The notes: generated from the sequence alone by a model not told the origin. Shown: positions 37,071 through 50,394, counted from the stretch's first letter. The stretch: 64,000 nucleotides of DNA from Hormiphora californensis (GCA_020137815.1 CM035361.1:4232553-4296552); one strand, 5' to 3'. A program made the numbers and translations.

Positions 37071-37813
37071 CCAGGCAAAAGAACAAAAAACTCTCACACC
37101 CTATTGACTCCTCTCAATCCTAATCCCTGGCTCATGCCTACTTTGCTCCCTACGGCGCCGCTTCGCGGCACCTCCGGTCGCGAGATCAAACTCCACACCC
37201 CCTTCCCCCTGTTGACTCCCCTCATTCCTCACCCCTCTTATCCCTATTGACTCCCCTCGGCCCCTATTGAATCATATCGTCCCCTATTCACGTCATCTCA
37301 CCCTCTAGGTATTCACTTTCCTATAACGCCATAAGGAACACTTCCCTAACCCCTCTCTCAATCTGTGATCTGAAGCAGTTCAGAGCACCACATTTTCCAT
37401 CATTGTTCACCATTTCCCCCATTACTCAGTCATTTCTCAACCAATTTCGAAAATCTTGGGCTCATTCGAAAGATAATCTTAAGCTCTTTCAAATCAGCTA
37501 TTATCCCCCAAATTTATAAAACCTTTACACACGCACGTGCACTCCCCAAGCCCCACCAACCATCCCTAACAACACGCCAATTTTCCACGTGCAAACCCTA
37601 AAAACCCCTCCCCCAAATTTTGTCTTGCAACCATCTCTGCTTTATAATATAGATACTACTTACTAAGCAAATTGTGTGACACACATCACCTAGCAACTAC
37701 ACTTGCACGTGCAATTATTAGAGGGACCTGGGAGAGAGATCTCTCCCGGTTGCAGTTGGGTACCAAGGGGAAATTAAATTCTGCACGTGCATTCTTTTAC
37801 TTCTGTCCTGAAT
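37071..37813. other. No gene; TATAATATAGATA terminus and family-D fragment
   Basis: 37120-37360 is pyrimidine-rich with repeated CCCCTATTGACTCC-type phrases. 37425-37500 is a family-D fragment. GCTTTATAATATAGATAC near 37640 resembles a Helentron-type end. Confidence 0.35.
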
Positions 37814-38270
37814 ATGTCTAGCTCTTCCACTCCAAGCGCTATTAGGCAACGTTAATCTAGGTCCAGGAGAACTGCTGCTGTCAGGGAGCAGGCTAGAGAA
37901 TATGACAGATTACGCCAACGTGTTCAAGCGAGCTAATCAACGACTACTGATAGCTTTACCCAACGTCGCCCAAGGGTGATTACTCCAGTCGAATATAGAA
38001 ATCTCCGAATCGGCTACAATCGGCCAAGTTTTCACGTGATGAATTTCTGGAACAGCACTGCACCTCCATGACATTGATCTCTTAAATTCGCACCTTGACA
38101 TTGTCAGGAAGCCCAGAGCGTACAACATGGGTAGGGAGAAAGTGAGAGATGATGCTAGGAACGGATGGTGCAGGTGATGTCAGCGTTCCCTAATCCAGCT
38201 ACCATTTCCCCGAAATTCGCCCGTAGGGCGAACGGGCCTACTAGTGGTTTTATAAGTGATTAGTGGCCGG
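37814..38270 (+). pseudogene. Decayed coding fragment, possibly Helitron/Helentron-like
   Basis: ATG at about 37814 reads MSSSSTPSAIRQR then a stop. In register after it comes RRTAAVREQAREYDRLRQRVQAS then another stop. Further protein-like stretches follow in shifted frames (NGWCR, NSHLDIVRKPRAYNMGREKV). The style recalls the basic N-terminus of Helitron proteins, and Helentron-like ends lie just upstream. This is a weak inference; no Rep or helicase motif is present. Confidence 0.2.
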
Positions 38271-38432
38271 GCTTTCCTAACAGTTCCATTGGCTTCACTA
38301 ACCTGATACAGCTGTTGTAGCTGTCCCTAGACATAGGAGAACCACGGTCAGAAACAGAACTGATGGCATACTCCCTTTTTAGATCAAATCACAAACATTG
38401 AACACGACTAGAAAAATTTAAAAAGTTAGGTA

Positions 38433-39155
38433 GGGTAAACTGGGGTAAAATGGTCCACGGGGCAAAGTGGCACATGTATGGGGCAAAATGGTCCTAGTTA
38501 TTACATGAAGTCACGTGACTTTTTCTCCAGCGGAGACCTACTCGTTCTGTTCCGAATTTTTGCTTTAAAACTGCTGTAATTTCTGTTTGAGTTGGCCGAT
38601 TTTAATTTTGCAAAAACTGCCAGTTAGGTTTTTATCCTTCTAAAACTTGGTATATTTTTTTCCAAAAAACTCACTATTAAGTTGATCAAATTGTCAAATT
38701 AGTCAAACTGGGGCAAAGTGGTTCATCCTCACTGGGGCAAAGTGGTTCACCCTGGGACCAATGAAATCGAGTTTCCAATACCACGTGATACCCCAACTGG
38801 GGCAAAATGGTCCTGCAGAACGGAATTTACTGAAGATAACATGGCGCATGGACCATTTTGCCCCTAATTTGATTATTGCTCTAACAACACCAGGCACGTG
38901 ATAAAATCGAGCAATGCTATTGGCTGGGACCATTTTGCACCAGTGCAAAATTTCCAAAAAAAGCCCTACCAAATTTTTTGAATTGATTAATTAACCTACT
39001 ACATAAATAAAACTTTCAGATTTTAAAATTTAGCTCGTCTGAAAGGAAAACGTTTCATTGGATAGCCTATATAATTATTTTTCTTCCTGCTGTATAAATT
39101 GCGTATTTTAGAACCTAAAACGTTAAAAAATGGACCTTTTTACCCCAGTTTACCC
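38433..39155. mobile_element. TA-flanked element with GGGGCAAAATGG internal repeats
   Basis: Ends GGGTAAACTGGGGTAAAA inverted at 38433 and 39155, TA on both sides. The interior holds at least seven copies of ACTGGGGCAAAGTGGT-like motif in both orientations. Tc1/mariner/pogo-type by TA duplication. No transposase. Confidence 0.75.
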
Positions 39156-39437
39156 TATAATAGTCTGAAGTCTCATACACTAACGTCGGATTTTTTCCTC
39201 AGTACACATTTGTTATCAGTATCACATGCGTGACGCGTGTGAGTTTGGGGGTGACAACTTCAAAAATCTGACTTTAGTAGCAGTAAAATTTCTCTCATCG
39301 CATCCATCTAAATCAATAAAAATTCGCACTGGCAATTTTATAAAAAGGGTTTGCGAATATAAAGTTTACGAATAACAGAAACGAATCCAAGATAACTCTG
39401 TGTGCTAATAATATTATTATTAATATTATTATTAATA

Positions 39438-39609
39438 CAGTCGGACCCCGATTTAACGGCACCCTCGGGGGAAAGGGTTTTGTCCGTTAAATCGGGGTGT
39501 CCGCTAAATTGGGGTCAAATATGGTTGATTTTCTATATCGGGGGAATATTATGCTGCCGTTAAATCGGGGTGCCGCTAAATCGGGGGCCGTTAAATCGGG
39601 GTCCGACTG
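39438..39609. mobile_element. Pogo-like MITE, copy 3 (CCGTTAAATC type)
   Basis: Ends as in copies 1 and 2, TA flanks. Internal repeats GCCGTTAAATCGGGG match its own GATTTAACGGC. Confidence 0.85.
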
Positions 39610-39639
39610 TATTATTATTAATATTATTATTAATATATA

Positions 39640-40277
39640 CTGGGTGTTCATTTTGGATCTTTACAAGCGTTGGCCTTCACCTAGAAAAAAGTTGACAAGA
39701 TCAGGTCATGAAACTTCATATTTGGACTATTCTATACCCTCATTCAAGGTTCCTGGGGGTTTTGGAGCTCTAGCACCCCGGGAAGTGTGTTTTTGGCATC
39801 AAAACTACCAGAAGGAATTTTTTTGCTGGTGCTGAGACTTTGCTAAAATGTTTTTTGGGTATTTTCTATGTCAATCCTAAAGTTTCATAGAGATTGGATG
39901 TGTTTTTCGGACTCAAAATTTCGATAAAAGTGGCTGGAAAGGCTCGAAAACAGCTCAAAAACGGCTAAAATTGAGTCTTTCCAGCCACTTTTTACGAAAT
40001 TTTGAGTCTGAAAAACACATCCAATCTCTATGAAACTTTAGGATTGACATAAAAAATACCCAAAAAACATTTTAGCAAAGTCTCAGCACCAGCAAAAAAT
40101 TCCTTCTGGTAGTTTTGATGCCAAAAACACACTTCCCGGGGTCCTAAAGCTCCAAAACCCCCAGGAACCTTGAATGAGGGTATAGAATAGTCCAAGTATG
40201 AAGTTTCATGACCTAATCTTGTCAACTTTTTTCTGGGTGAAGCCCAACGCTTGTAAAGATCCAAAATGAACACCCTG
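39640..40277. mobile_element. 638-bp TA-flanked palindromic MITE
   Basis: Ends CTGGGTGTTCATTTTGG and CCAAAATGAACACCCTG, TA duplications at 39638-39639 and 40278-40279. The arms, about 300 bp each, are nearly complementary through to the centre near 39960. Mariner-like end sequence; no transposase. Confidence 0.85.
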
Positions 40278-40700
40278 TATTAGAGTCACGACAGGGGCGA
40301 TTAGCTCAAGGAGAGCTTATTGTGACTTTATCATATTAGTAATATAATAATTATATCACTATAATGATGATGATGATGATAATGAGTTTTAGCAAAGTCA
40401 CGATCTCCTCGAGCTAATCGCTCCTCTCGTATTCTATAATAGAAAGGACAGTTAGGGGCAGATGTGATATTTTACCCACTTCAAGAAAGGACGGGGAGAT
40501 GTGAAAAGTATCTCTTCAATTATCATAGTGTCACTTTAGTGATGAAGCTGAATCACCTGTCTCGTAGCTTTTGTTTTCAGGGGCTACAAAGGGCCCGCGG
40601 AATGACACGCCTCTTCTTCTTCGATCATGACAAGTCCCAGATGTTTATAACCCCACCCCCTTGCTCAATACGATTCAGTACTTCCCCACAATCTTTGAAC

Positions 40701-40946
40701 ATGAAAACAGTGTGTTTGATATTGGCTCTGGTGGTAGCTCTGGTATGTGGACATCCACTATCTTCGACAGTGGATATCCACTCACGTTCTGTGGAGGGAT
40801 CATATCCATCTTCCACCCGGATTGATGACCTCCAGGTTGGTTTTACAAGGAGGGACACACGTGCGATGTCAACTTCCGTGTTTCCCCCCCACCCTGTCAG
40901 TGCTCTGACCACAATTCTGATCTCGCGCGCTTCGCCAATGCTCTGA
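40701..40946 (+). CDS. Small secreted protein (81 residues) with signal peptide
   Basis: ATG at 40701 gives MKTVCLILALVVALVCGHP, a strong signal peptide, then SVEGSYPSSTRIDDLQVGF. A C7 run at 40884-40890 makes the 3' frame uncertain: with one more C the reading becomes Cys-containing (PCQCSDHNSDLARF) and runs to a stop at 40997-40999. A GT after CTCCAG (about 40836) could also be a donor, in which case this is the first exon of a longer gene, perhaps the lectin-like gene starting at 41805, although the phase (0 against 1) does not fit. Confidence 0.4.
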   Translation: MKTVCLILALVVALVCGHPLSSTVDIHSRSVEGSYPSSTRIDDLQVGFTRRDTRAMSTSVFPPHPVSALTTILISRASPML

Positions 40947-41400
40947 CAGCCCCCACCACAGATCAAACAAAGCCTGCTGTTTCAATTTTTTGCTCCTGAT
41001 TCAAAGGGTCCTAGTCGTCGTCTTGGTCGGGCGGCGCCGAACCTATCTCAGCTCGTATTCTGGGCCGTATCAAAACGCGGTCAGGCGCCAGAAAATATTT
41101 AGGGGTGTGTTACCCCACCGAGGTATAATTATACCACCCTAGGAGTTAACCCTTTGAGACCCATATTTGGCTGAACGTACCTGTCGTTTACCTGTCTGGT
41201 GAAGTCTCAGATCGGGTCGGCGCCGCCATGCCAGATAGTAGGCTTTTACCAAAAGCAAAACTCATGATAATATGATGATTTCAGGAAGAAATTGTGGAAA
41301 CAGAGAAACGAGGAATGAAAATACTGTCTCTGAACGGAAAGGAAGGGATTGAACCTTGTATGACTGTCTGTTCAGGTATATGACAAGAACATATCGATAT

Positions 41401-41492
41401 CAAGTAAACAACCAATCAGAACTCGTTATTTAGGTCACGTGACTGGTTACCAGCTAATCAGGGACCAGTATTTCCTGATTCGGTCGGTTCCG
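41401..41492. repeat. CCAAT-box-containing dispersed repeat
   Basis: About 92 bp shared with 29308-29400 (ACCAATCAGAACTCG, TAGGTCACGTGACTGG). Contains CCAAT and CACGTG motifs, so it may be a promoter or LTR fragment. Confidence 0.5.
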
Positions 41493-41804
41493 GGTACAAT
41501 ATCAGTTACCTTGCCTTGCTCGACCAACGACCCTGTTTCACCAGTTACGCTCCAGTTACAGATTGGAAACTGACACCAGGCTGCAGGTCGCAGGAAACTG
41601 ACGCCAGTATCTAGCTGGGAGACTCCTGATGAACCATGCTGCGCGCGACATCTTCGATGACTAGTAGGGGTTTCGATGTGAATTGCATTGAAAGTAGGCG
41701 CCGTGTGCAGTGTCAGCAGCAGAGTGAATCTCTGGCATCAAGAAACTGGCGCCAGTATTCGAATCTCTAACTGGGGCCTAACTCAACAAATTTCACCTAC
41801 ACAG

Positions 41805-42547
<743 letters not shown>

Positions 42548-43116
42548 ACAGACGTGACGTCACGTGACGGCTCACGCAGGACGCGTGACGGCTCACGCAG
42601 AACGCGTGATATTAGTGAGCATCCTTATCAGATTACTTAGTTTTGAAAATATTGTTCCCAAAAAGCAGAATTTATGACTTTTGTAAAGAGAAGGAGAGAG
42701 ACAAATACCATATCGATATATACTCACACACGCACATGACTCAATATCACAGCCGCTTCAATTGATGAGCAGCTCCTACAACTGTGACTCGGACAAAATA
42801 TCGTGATCATCACGATTTAGAAACTTTCAAGTCCTTTATGTTAAGAGAGTTCATGCGGCTCTGAAAAAACACATACATCAATCAGGTTGAGAGGATCGTG
42901 GCAGATTTATCAAAATGTGGTGCTGCAGTAGAGCTTAGTTTTTAGCTTTTTTACGAGGGAAATACCACTGCCGCTTTTCTCTGTTGCTCATCACAGATCC
43001 AACGGGTGCAGGTACATCTGAGGGGATTTGAGTTTGAATTGCAAATGAATCCTCGTCCTAAAAAAGACTAAAAATACGAAGACATGTCTTCGTATTTTCA
43101 GTCGACAGACACGAAC
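42548..43116. other. No gene recognised
   Basis: 3' flank of the lectin-like gene. 42550-42610 has a short CGTGACGGCTCACGCAG tandem. 43066-43100 is a small hairpin (GAAGACATGTCTTC). Confidence 0.4.
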
Positions 43117-43212
43117 CTTTATACTCTTCCTGATCATCTAGATCGGGCTGGCTGATCATGATCACTTCCTCTCCCTGCTTTGTTGGCGGGGGCTGATCCA
43201 TTTCCAGGTCCA
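43117..43212 (-). CDS. Putative exon of an unidentified gene
   Basis: Acceptor CATCCCTGCCAG and donor AAAG|GTTCGT bound a 96-bp phase 1-1 exon reading VDLEMDQPPPTKQGEEVIM then SQPDLDDQEEYKG. The acidic, Tyr-containing text suggests a cytoplasmic tail. Neighbouring exons are not identified, and the 44-bp minisatellite lies in the upstream intron. Confidence 0.3.
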
Positions 43213-43220
43213 CTGGCAGG

Positions 43221-44690
43221 GATGTGGTTACACACACCATAGCCACAAGTAATCTGTGGAGGGGGATGTGGTTACACACACCATAGCCACAAGTAATCTG
43301 TGGAGGGCGATGTGGTTACACACACCATAGCCACAAGTAATCTGTGGAGGGGGATGTGGTTACACACACCATAGCCACAAGTAATCTGTGGAGGGGGATG
43401 TGGTTACACACACCATAGCCACAAGTAATCTGTGGAGGGGGATGTGGTTACACACACCATAGCCACAAGTAATCTGTGGAGGGGGATGTGGTTACACACA
43501 CCATAGCCACAAGTAATCTGTGGAGGGGAATGTGGTTACACACACCATAGCCACAAGTAATCTGGGGAGGGGGATGTGGTTACACACACCATAGCCACAA
43601 GTAATCTGTGGAGGGGGATGTGGTTACACACACCATAGCCACAAGTAATCTGTGGAGGGGGATGTGGTTACACACACCATAGCCACAAGTAATCTGTGGA
43701 GGGGGATGTGGTTACACACACCATAGCCACAAGTAATCTGTGGAGGGGGATGTGGTTACACACACCATAGCCACAAGTAATCTGTGGAGGGGGATGTGGT
43801 TACACACACCATAGCCACAAGTAATCTGTGGAGGGGGATGTGGTTACACACACCATAGCCACAAGTAATCTGTGGAGGGGGATGTGGTTACACACACCAT
43901 AGCCACAAGTAATCTGTGGAGGGGGATGTGGTTACACACACCATAGCCACAAGTAATCTGTGGAGGGGGATGTGGTTACACACACCATAGCCACAAGTAA
44001 TCTGTGGAGGGGGATGTGGTTACACACACCATAGCCACAAGTAATCTGTGGAGGGGGATGTGGTTACACACACCATAGCCACAAGTAATCTGTGGAGGGG
44101 GATGTGGTTACACACACCATAGCCACAAGTAATCTGTGGAGGGGGATGTGGTTACACACACCATAGCCACAAGTAATCTGTGGAGGGGGATGTGGTTACA
44201 CACACCATAGCCACAAGTAATCTGTGGAGGGGGATGTGGTTACACACACCATAGCCACAAGTAATCTGTGGAGGGGGATGTGGTTACACACACCATAGTC
44301 ACAAGTAATCTGTGGAGGGGGATGTGGTTACACACACCATAGCCACAAGTAATCTGTGGAGGGGGGTGTGGTTACACACACCATAGCCACAAGTAATCTG
44401 TGGAGGGGGATGTGGTTACACACACCATAGCCACAAGTAATCTGTGGAGGGGGGTGTGGTTACACACACCATAGCCACAAGTAATCTGTGGAGGGGGATG
44501 TGGTTACACACACCATAGCCACAAGTAATCTGTGGAGGGGGATGTGGTTACACACACCATAGCCACAAGTAATCTGTGGAGGGGGATGTGGTTACACACA
44601 CCATAGCCACAAGTAATCTGTGGAGGGGGATGGGGTCAGTTACACACACCATAGCCACAAGTAATCTGTGGAGGGGGGTGTGGTCAGACG
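43221..44690. repeat. 44-bp minisatellite, about 33 units
   Basis: Unit GATGTGGTTACACACACCAT continuing through AGCCACAAGTAATCTGTGGAGG. Units are highly homogeneous, with variants mainly in the G run and towards the right end. 44 bp is not a multiple of three, so it is not a coding repeat. Confidence 0.98.
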
Positions 44691-45346
44691 ATTGTTTATG
44701 TATTATAGGATTAAGTTTAACTATCCATGGGGGCACCATACCACTATGTGGTCATGTCCGATAGGCTCACGAGACCCCACCAGACGGGATTATAATCTAG
44801 TTTTGACAGTCATGCTTATGAGTTAATTCAGTTTAATTCTAGTATTACTAGTAGCATGATTCTTAGAGAATCATGACTGGCACTTAGCAATGACTGCTCA
44901 CTAGCCCGTGCTATTGATATTTTTTCTCGGCCCCTGCTTAGCCACACCTATGGGCTGGAAGATCTGACGATTCTGCGTAGAATGCAAAAAACGAGACTTG
45001 AAAATATTAAAAGGGGGCCATGTTCTTCCAGTTTAAAGTTAGGTAGTTTCGTTGAAAACTTCAATTTTTGTCAAAATGGACTCCCGCTTAGCAACTACGA
45101 TTAGCAAACTTCCTAAGCGATGGACTTAGAATATTTCAATGGGAAACGAAAAGCATGGCAAAAAGGGAAAAGAGAGATATAGAAGATAGCAAATAGAGAA
45201 GAAAAGAGGCAAAAAGATATGATAATATCACACAGAAATATAGAAAGATTGAAGAAGAAATAGAGAGAGAGAGAGAGAGAGAAGATTGAGAGTAGAGAGA
45301 GAGCTGTAGAGAGAGTGAGAGATCATATATCCCTATTGCGAAGGGC
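44691..45346. other. No gene; GA-rich end
   Basis: Unremarkable sequence followed by GA-rich tracts at 45165-45320, ending at the duplication boundary. Confidence 0.4.
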
Positions 45347-46153
45347 GGTTCCAGGGGCTCCTAGCCCTACTCGGTTTTTAGGAGAGCTCACCCGTCGCAG
45401 TACTCTGGTACATGCTGTTTCTGGGGCATGACAGGAGGCTGGGGATTAGAGCTGGCATCACTCATATTCAAGGTTACAAATCTTTAAATTTGTCTTTTGT
45501 TACATATCTTTAAATTTGTCTTTGTTTCATCTCACAACTAGGGATCTGCACTTTGGCACCTAGTTTGAGGGTGTGTCACAGGGCTGGTTCCCTCATTAGA
45601 TTTGTACTGGGCGAACTGATAAGGGAACCCTACTAAAATTCAGCCCGACAACCGACCGACAAAACGATCGATCAACGACTGATATCAATTGCCAACCAAC
45701 CGCCTATCAATCGATCGCCGAACCAAATCCCAGCAGGGAAAAGAAGGGAGAAGATCAGCTGCCTCGAGTACAAATCTCTAAGTTAATGCAATTGACCGCA
45801 TTGTTATGTCACATCAGGCGAAACAGTGACGCGACTAGGGGCTGATATGATATGGGAAAAGAGGGAGGAAAGTTCTGGAGAGGGGAAAGAGAAATTAAAT
45901 TTTGAGAGTAAGGCGAGAATATCAGTGCCACAGAGAAAACAGCAATACCAGGTGCTGAGATCTCCCCCTAAAAGCACCTACCATGAGAAATCACACTTCC
46001 CGTCGCATATTGAGCTCTTTGTTGCTAGTCCCATTCCTGGCATGGGTGCTTGTCCGGGGGCTCCAATCACGTCACACAATGCATTATCAGCACACACAAT
46101 ATTAAAGGCCCTGCACATTCCATCTCTTGTCATGGGGTAATATTCCTCAATCT

Positions 46154-46287
<134 letters not shown>

Positions 46288-46993
46288 AAGACAAATGACT
46301 AATAAATCAACCTTAACTACCCTTAAACCCGGCTTTTTTAATACTTACAGACATCCATTTGCATGGTCTAATACCACACACGGCCGCTCCAGGTTCACTG
46401 AGTGAATCTATACTCGTTGGATCCGCATAAAAGGCACAATATTCAAAATAGTCCCAGTTGTTTGGGCATGCTTTATCGAACCTGCAATAAATTATTGGAA
46501 AATTGCTTGTTTTTCAGTGTAGTAGCCCACAGTTCGACATGACAAAATTGCAATTTTGACATGTCCAACAATTAATTGTTTGGATTGTGTCACTTTTTCG
46601 AGTAATATAATGTAGCATCATTCAGCTACATGCTACCCCGCAGGATGAGCGGTGTCTGACTAGAACCATGAACTCATACCTCCAATTTTTCTTCGACATC
46701 ACCGACATCGCGTCTGAACTAGGATCGATCCGAGCCGTGAAATGTCTTTTGGAACCCAAGCACTGGAACTCTCGGACAATTTCGTTTCCCTCTTGTGTCG
46801 TCTTGCAAAGCCGGGTGAGAAATCCACCAAATTGCCGAATTGGACAGTCATCATTCTTTTCTCTCACTGATAATTGGTGAATGGACATTCTCATTTATAT
46901 GGGGTAAGAATTATTGCATTATCTATTCATATAATGCTGTGTTTCCCTACTGTTTCATGTGTCACTGTGTCAGCAGGCTTGGTCGTAATGTAA

Positions 46994-48548
46994 GGCAATT
47001 TTGCATTTGCGGGCATCGCACTATAGACGCAGTACCCACGTACTATAGACGCATTATAAACGCATTATAAACGCATTATAGACGCATTATAGACACACGC
47101 AATATAGACGCAATTTCGTAAGCAGCACTATAGACGCAATATAGACGCATTATAACAGCAATATAAACGCATTTTTATAGACGCGACGCAGTATAGCCGC
47201 ATTATAGGCGCACTACCCACCCCAAAATCACCTTATAGACGCACTATAGACGCATTATAGACTGACTATAGCAGCACCATAAACGCTACATAGACCCATA
47301 TAGACGCATGATAGAAGCATTATAGACGCAAATCGCTTTTTATAGACGCCGCGTCTATAAAAAACGTGCTTTTTAAAGAAGCACTTTAGACGTACTCCAG
47401 GCTACAGTGCGATATTTGAGGCGCAGTTGGGCGTTTTATAAACGCATTTTTGTCGCATATAAAAGGAAGCAGTACAGACGCATTATAGACGCATTATAGC
47501 CGCATGTGTGCGAAATCGAGAAAAGACGCAATATAGACGCAAAATAAAAAGGAGAGGGAGAGAGAGACGAGGGAGGGAGGGAGAGGGAAGGAGAGGGAGG
47601 GACTGAGGGAGGGGTACAGGGACAGAAACAGACGGATAAAGATCTGAGACAGAAGGACAGAGTAAGATGGAAAGAGAGTAAGATGGAAAGATAGTGATAT
47701 ATAGGGACGGAGTGAGACATAAAAAGAGTGAGACAGAAAAAGACAGAGATGGAAACAAACGGACAGAGACAGATGGACGGACAAACACGCGCTTACTATC
47801 TCCCTCTCTGTCTCACTCTCTCTCTCCACTCTCCATCTTAATCTCTCTCCATCTTACTCTGTCCGTCTGTCTCAGATCTGTGTCCATCTGTCTCTGTCTG
47901 ATCTGTCTCTGTATCCCTCCCTCTTTCCCTCTCCTTCCCTCTCCCTCCCTCCCTCCCTCCCTCCCTCCCCTATAGTCTCTCTCCCTCTCCTTCTTATTAA
48001 TTGCGTCTATATTGCGTCTTTATCGATTTCGCACACATGCGTCTATAATGCGTCTATAATGCGTCTATACTGCTTCCTTTTATATGCGACAAAAATGCGT
48101 TTATAGTTCGCCCAACTGCGCCTCAAATATGGCAGCGTGCGTCTGAGTACGTCTATAGTGCTTCTTAAAAAAGCACGTTTTTTATAGACGCGGCGTCTAT
48201 AAAAAGCGATTTGCGTCTATAATGCTTCTATCATGCGTCTATATGGGTCTATGTAGCGTTTATGGTGCTATTATAGTCAGTCTATAATGCGTCTATAGTG
48301 CGTCTATAAGGTGATTTTGGGGTGGGTAGTGCGCCTATAATGCGGCTATACTGCGTCGCGTCTATAAAAATGCGTTTATATTGCTGTTATAATGCGTCTA
48401 TATTGCGTCTATAGTGCTGCTTACGAAATTGCGTCTATATTGCGTGTGTCTATAATGCGTCTATAATGCGTTTATAATGCGTTTATAATGCGTCTATAGT
48501 ACGTGGGTACTGCGTCTATAGTGCGATGCCCGCAAATGCAAAATTGCC
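46994..48548. mobile_element. 1,555-bp foldback of TATAGACGCA repeats with 9-bp duplication
   Basis: Ends GGCAATTTTGCATTTGCGGG and complement. GTAATGTAA flanks at 46985-46993 and 48549-48557. Each arm, about 500 bp, is built of TATAGACGCAT-type units. The centre (47545-47990) is GA-rich then TC-rich, continuing the hairpin. A 9-bp duplication and GG end are Mutator-like. No transposase. Confidence 0.8.
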
Positions 48549-48684
48549 GTAATGTAACGTGGGCTATATGGAAAGAGCTCGATGCCCTCTTTCCAACGAG
48601 TCTAAGTTGAAGCAATTTGACCAAGAAATGGCTGAGTTAAGGCCAAAAACGTCTTAATTTGGTGCCAAAAAGTGGTTGACTAAA

Positions 48685-49127
48685 GGGGGGAGACACACTG
48701 AAGTTGGTCGCGCGCGTTCAACTCTCAACCTCGCGACACACACTGAAGTTCGAAGTTCGAAGTTTCACGGAAAAGTTCAAAGTTTCGCGAAAACCCATTT
48801 TCGGCTGAGAAATTTTTTGTAAGAAGCTATGTTATTTACTGGTACATCTCTCGAGGTGTCTTTTATCAATACCGGGTTAATTTCATCGTTTTAAAAATTT
48901 TTGGTGAACTGTGACCGGATTAGCCAAAAATTTAAAAAACGGTGAAATTGACTCAGTATGGATAAAGGACACCTCGCTAGATGTACCAGTAAATAAGTTA
49001 GCATCTAACAAATGATTTCTCAGCCGAAAATGGGGTTTCGCGAAACTTCGAACTTCGAACTTCAGTGTGTGTCGCAAGGTTGAGATTTGAATGAGTGCGC
49101 TCAACTTCAATTCAGTGTGTCTCCCCC
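48685..49127. mobile_element. GACACACTGA foldback MITE, copy F2
   Basis: Ends as F1; 3-bp duplication AAA. Copy A is uninterrupted here (17691-17692). 49141-49240 holds another small hairpin (AAGTCGGATTTTTTGAAG). Confidence 0.8.
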
Positions 49128-49444
49128 AAAACCGCTAACCGTATGTAAAGTCGGATTTTTTGAAGTCACCCCCTTCTCGTGCGCAGTCATTTGGGGGTGA
49201 CAACTTCAAAAAAGCCGACTTTAACACGCGAAACACGCGGCATGCAGCGCATTTTCATGTTTTGGTCAGTGCTGCACGCACACTAAGTCCATGCAATGAA
49301 ATCGTGTCATCATAAACTTTGATAAACGAGCACCTTGTTGCTGTGGCGCTGTGCTCAGTTGCTATGCTGAGTACACCGGGTGGTACCGGGTTGCCCCTGG
49401 CAATAACGTGACCAAAAAGGTCCGTCTACCAATAAGCTAATATA

Positions 49445-50171
49445 GGGGGGAGACACACTGAAGTTGGGCGCGCTCGTTCAAATCTCAACCTCGCGAGACA
49501 AACTTGGTGATGAGATCCCCTTCGCGGGCTTCGTTTGCCGCGCTTCGCGCGGCCTGTGTAGGGGTGGCCGCATCACTAAGAGACACACTGAAGTTCGAAG
49601 TTCGAAGTTTCGCGAAACCCCATTTTCAGCTGAGAAATCATTTGTAAGAGGCTAAATTATTTACTGGTACATCTCTCGAGGTGTCCTTTATCCATACTGA
49701 GTCAATTTCACCGTTTTGAAATTTTTGGCTAATCCGATCACAGTTGTCCCAATTCACCAAAATTTTTAAAAACGGTGAAATTGACCCGGTATTGATAAAG
49801 GACACCTCGAGAGATGTACCAGTAAATAATTTAGCCTCTTACAAATGATTTCTCAGCTGAAAATGGGGTTTCGCGAAACTTTGGACTTTTCCGCGAAACT
49901 TCGAACTTCGAACTTCAGTGTGTCACGGTCGCTTGTAGTGGGAAAACGGTAATGGAAAACGAAGATACAGTAAGACGACGCGCAATCGTGGCCAATCGGC
50001 GCGGTAATACGTGCTGACCATAAAGTACAGATTGACAAAAGCACTCGTGTGTTACGCAAATTCCGCGCAAATTACTGTATTTTGCGTTACAGTATTTTCA
50101 CTGCAAGCAGCACTGTGTGTCGCGAGGTTGAGAGTCGAATGCGCGCGACCAACCTCAGTGTGTCTCCGCCC
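49445..50171. mobile_element. GACACACTGA foldback MITE, copy F3, with nested insertions
   Basis: 3-bp duplication ATA. Carries an E-type MITE in its right arm and an extra GC-rich segment (about 49505-49580) in its left arm relative to F1. Confidence 0.8.
49924..50115. mobile_element. E-type MITE E3 nested in F3
   Basis: CACGGTCGCTTGTAGTG to CACTGCAAGCAGCACTG, flanked by TGTGT. It interrupts CAGTGTGTGTCGCGAGG of the host foldback, so it is younger than F3. Confidence 0.7.
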
Positions 50172-50394
50172 ATACCAAAATGACATTTTCGAATTCTAAC
50201 CCTGCTATGCCTTTTTGCAAAGCAATAAGGCATCCGGATGAATGCCTTCGGCATTAACCCGGGCAGGGACAAGAAATCAGTTTCTATAGCTCTTTGATTC
50301 AACCTTTCACCATTTACTACGCTTCTGTCACTTGAGCAAACGATCAATGGTCTCAGTACCGGAGAGTGTGCAGATAAGAATGAAGAATGAGATA

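Noticed and set aside
43221-44690. Repeat-spacer array resembling CRISPR
   Set aside because: 44-bp units abut with no unique spacers; it is a minisatellite.
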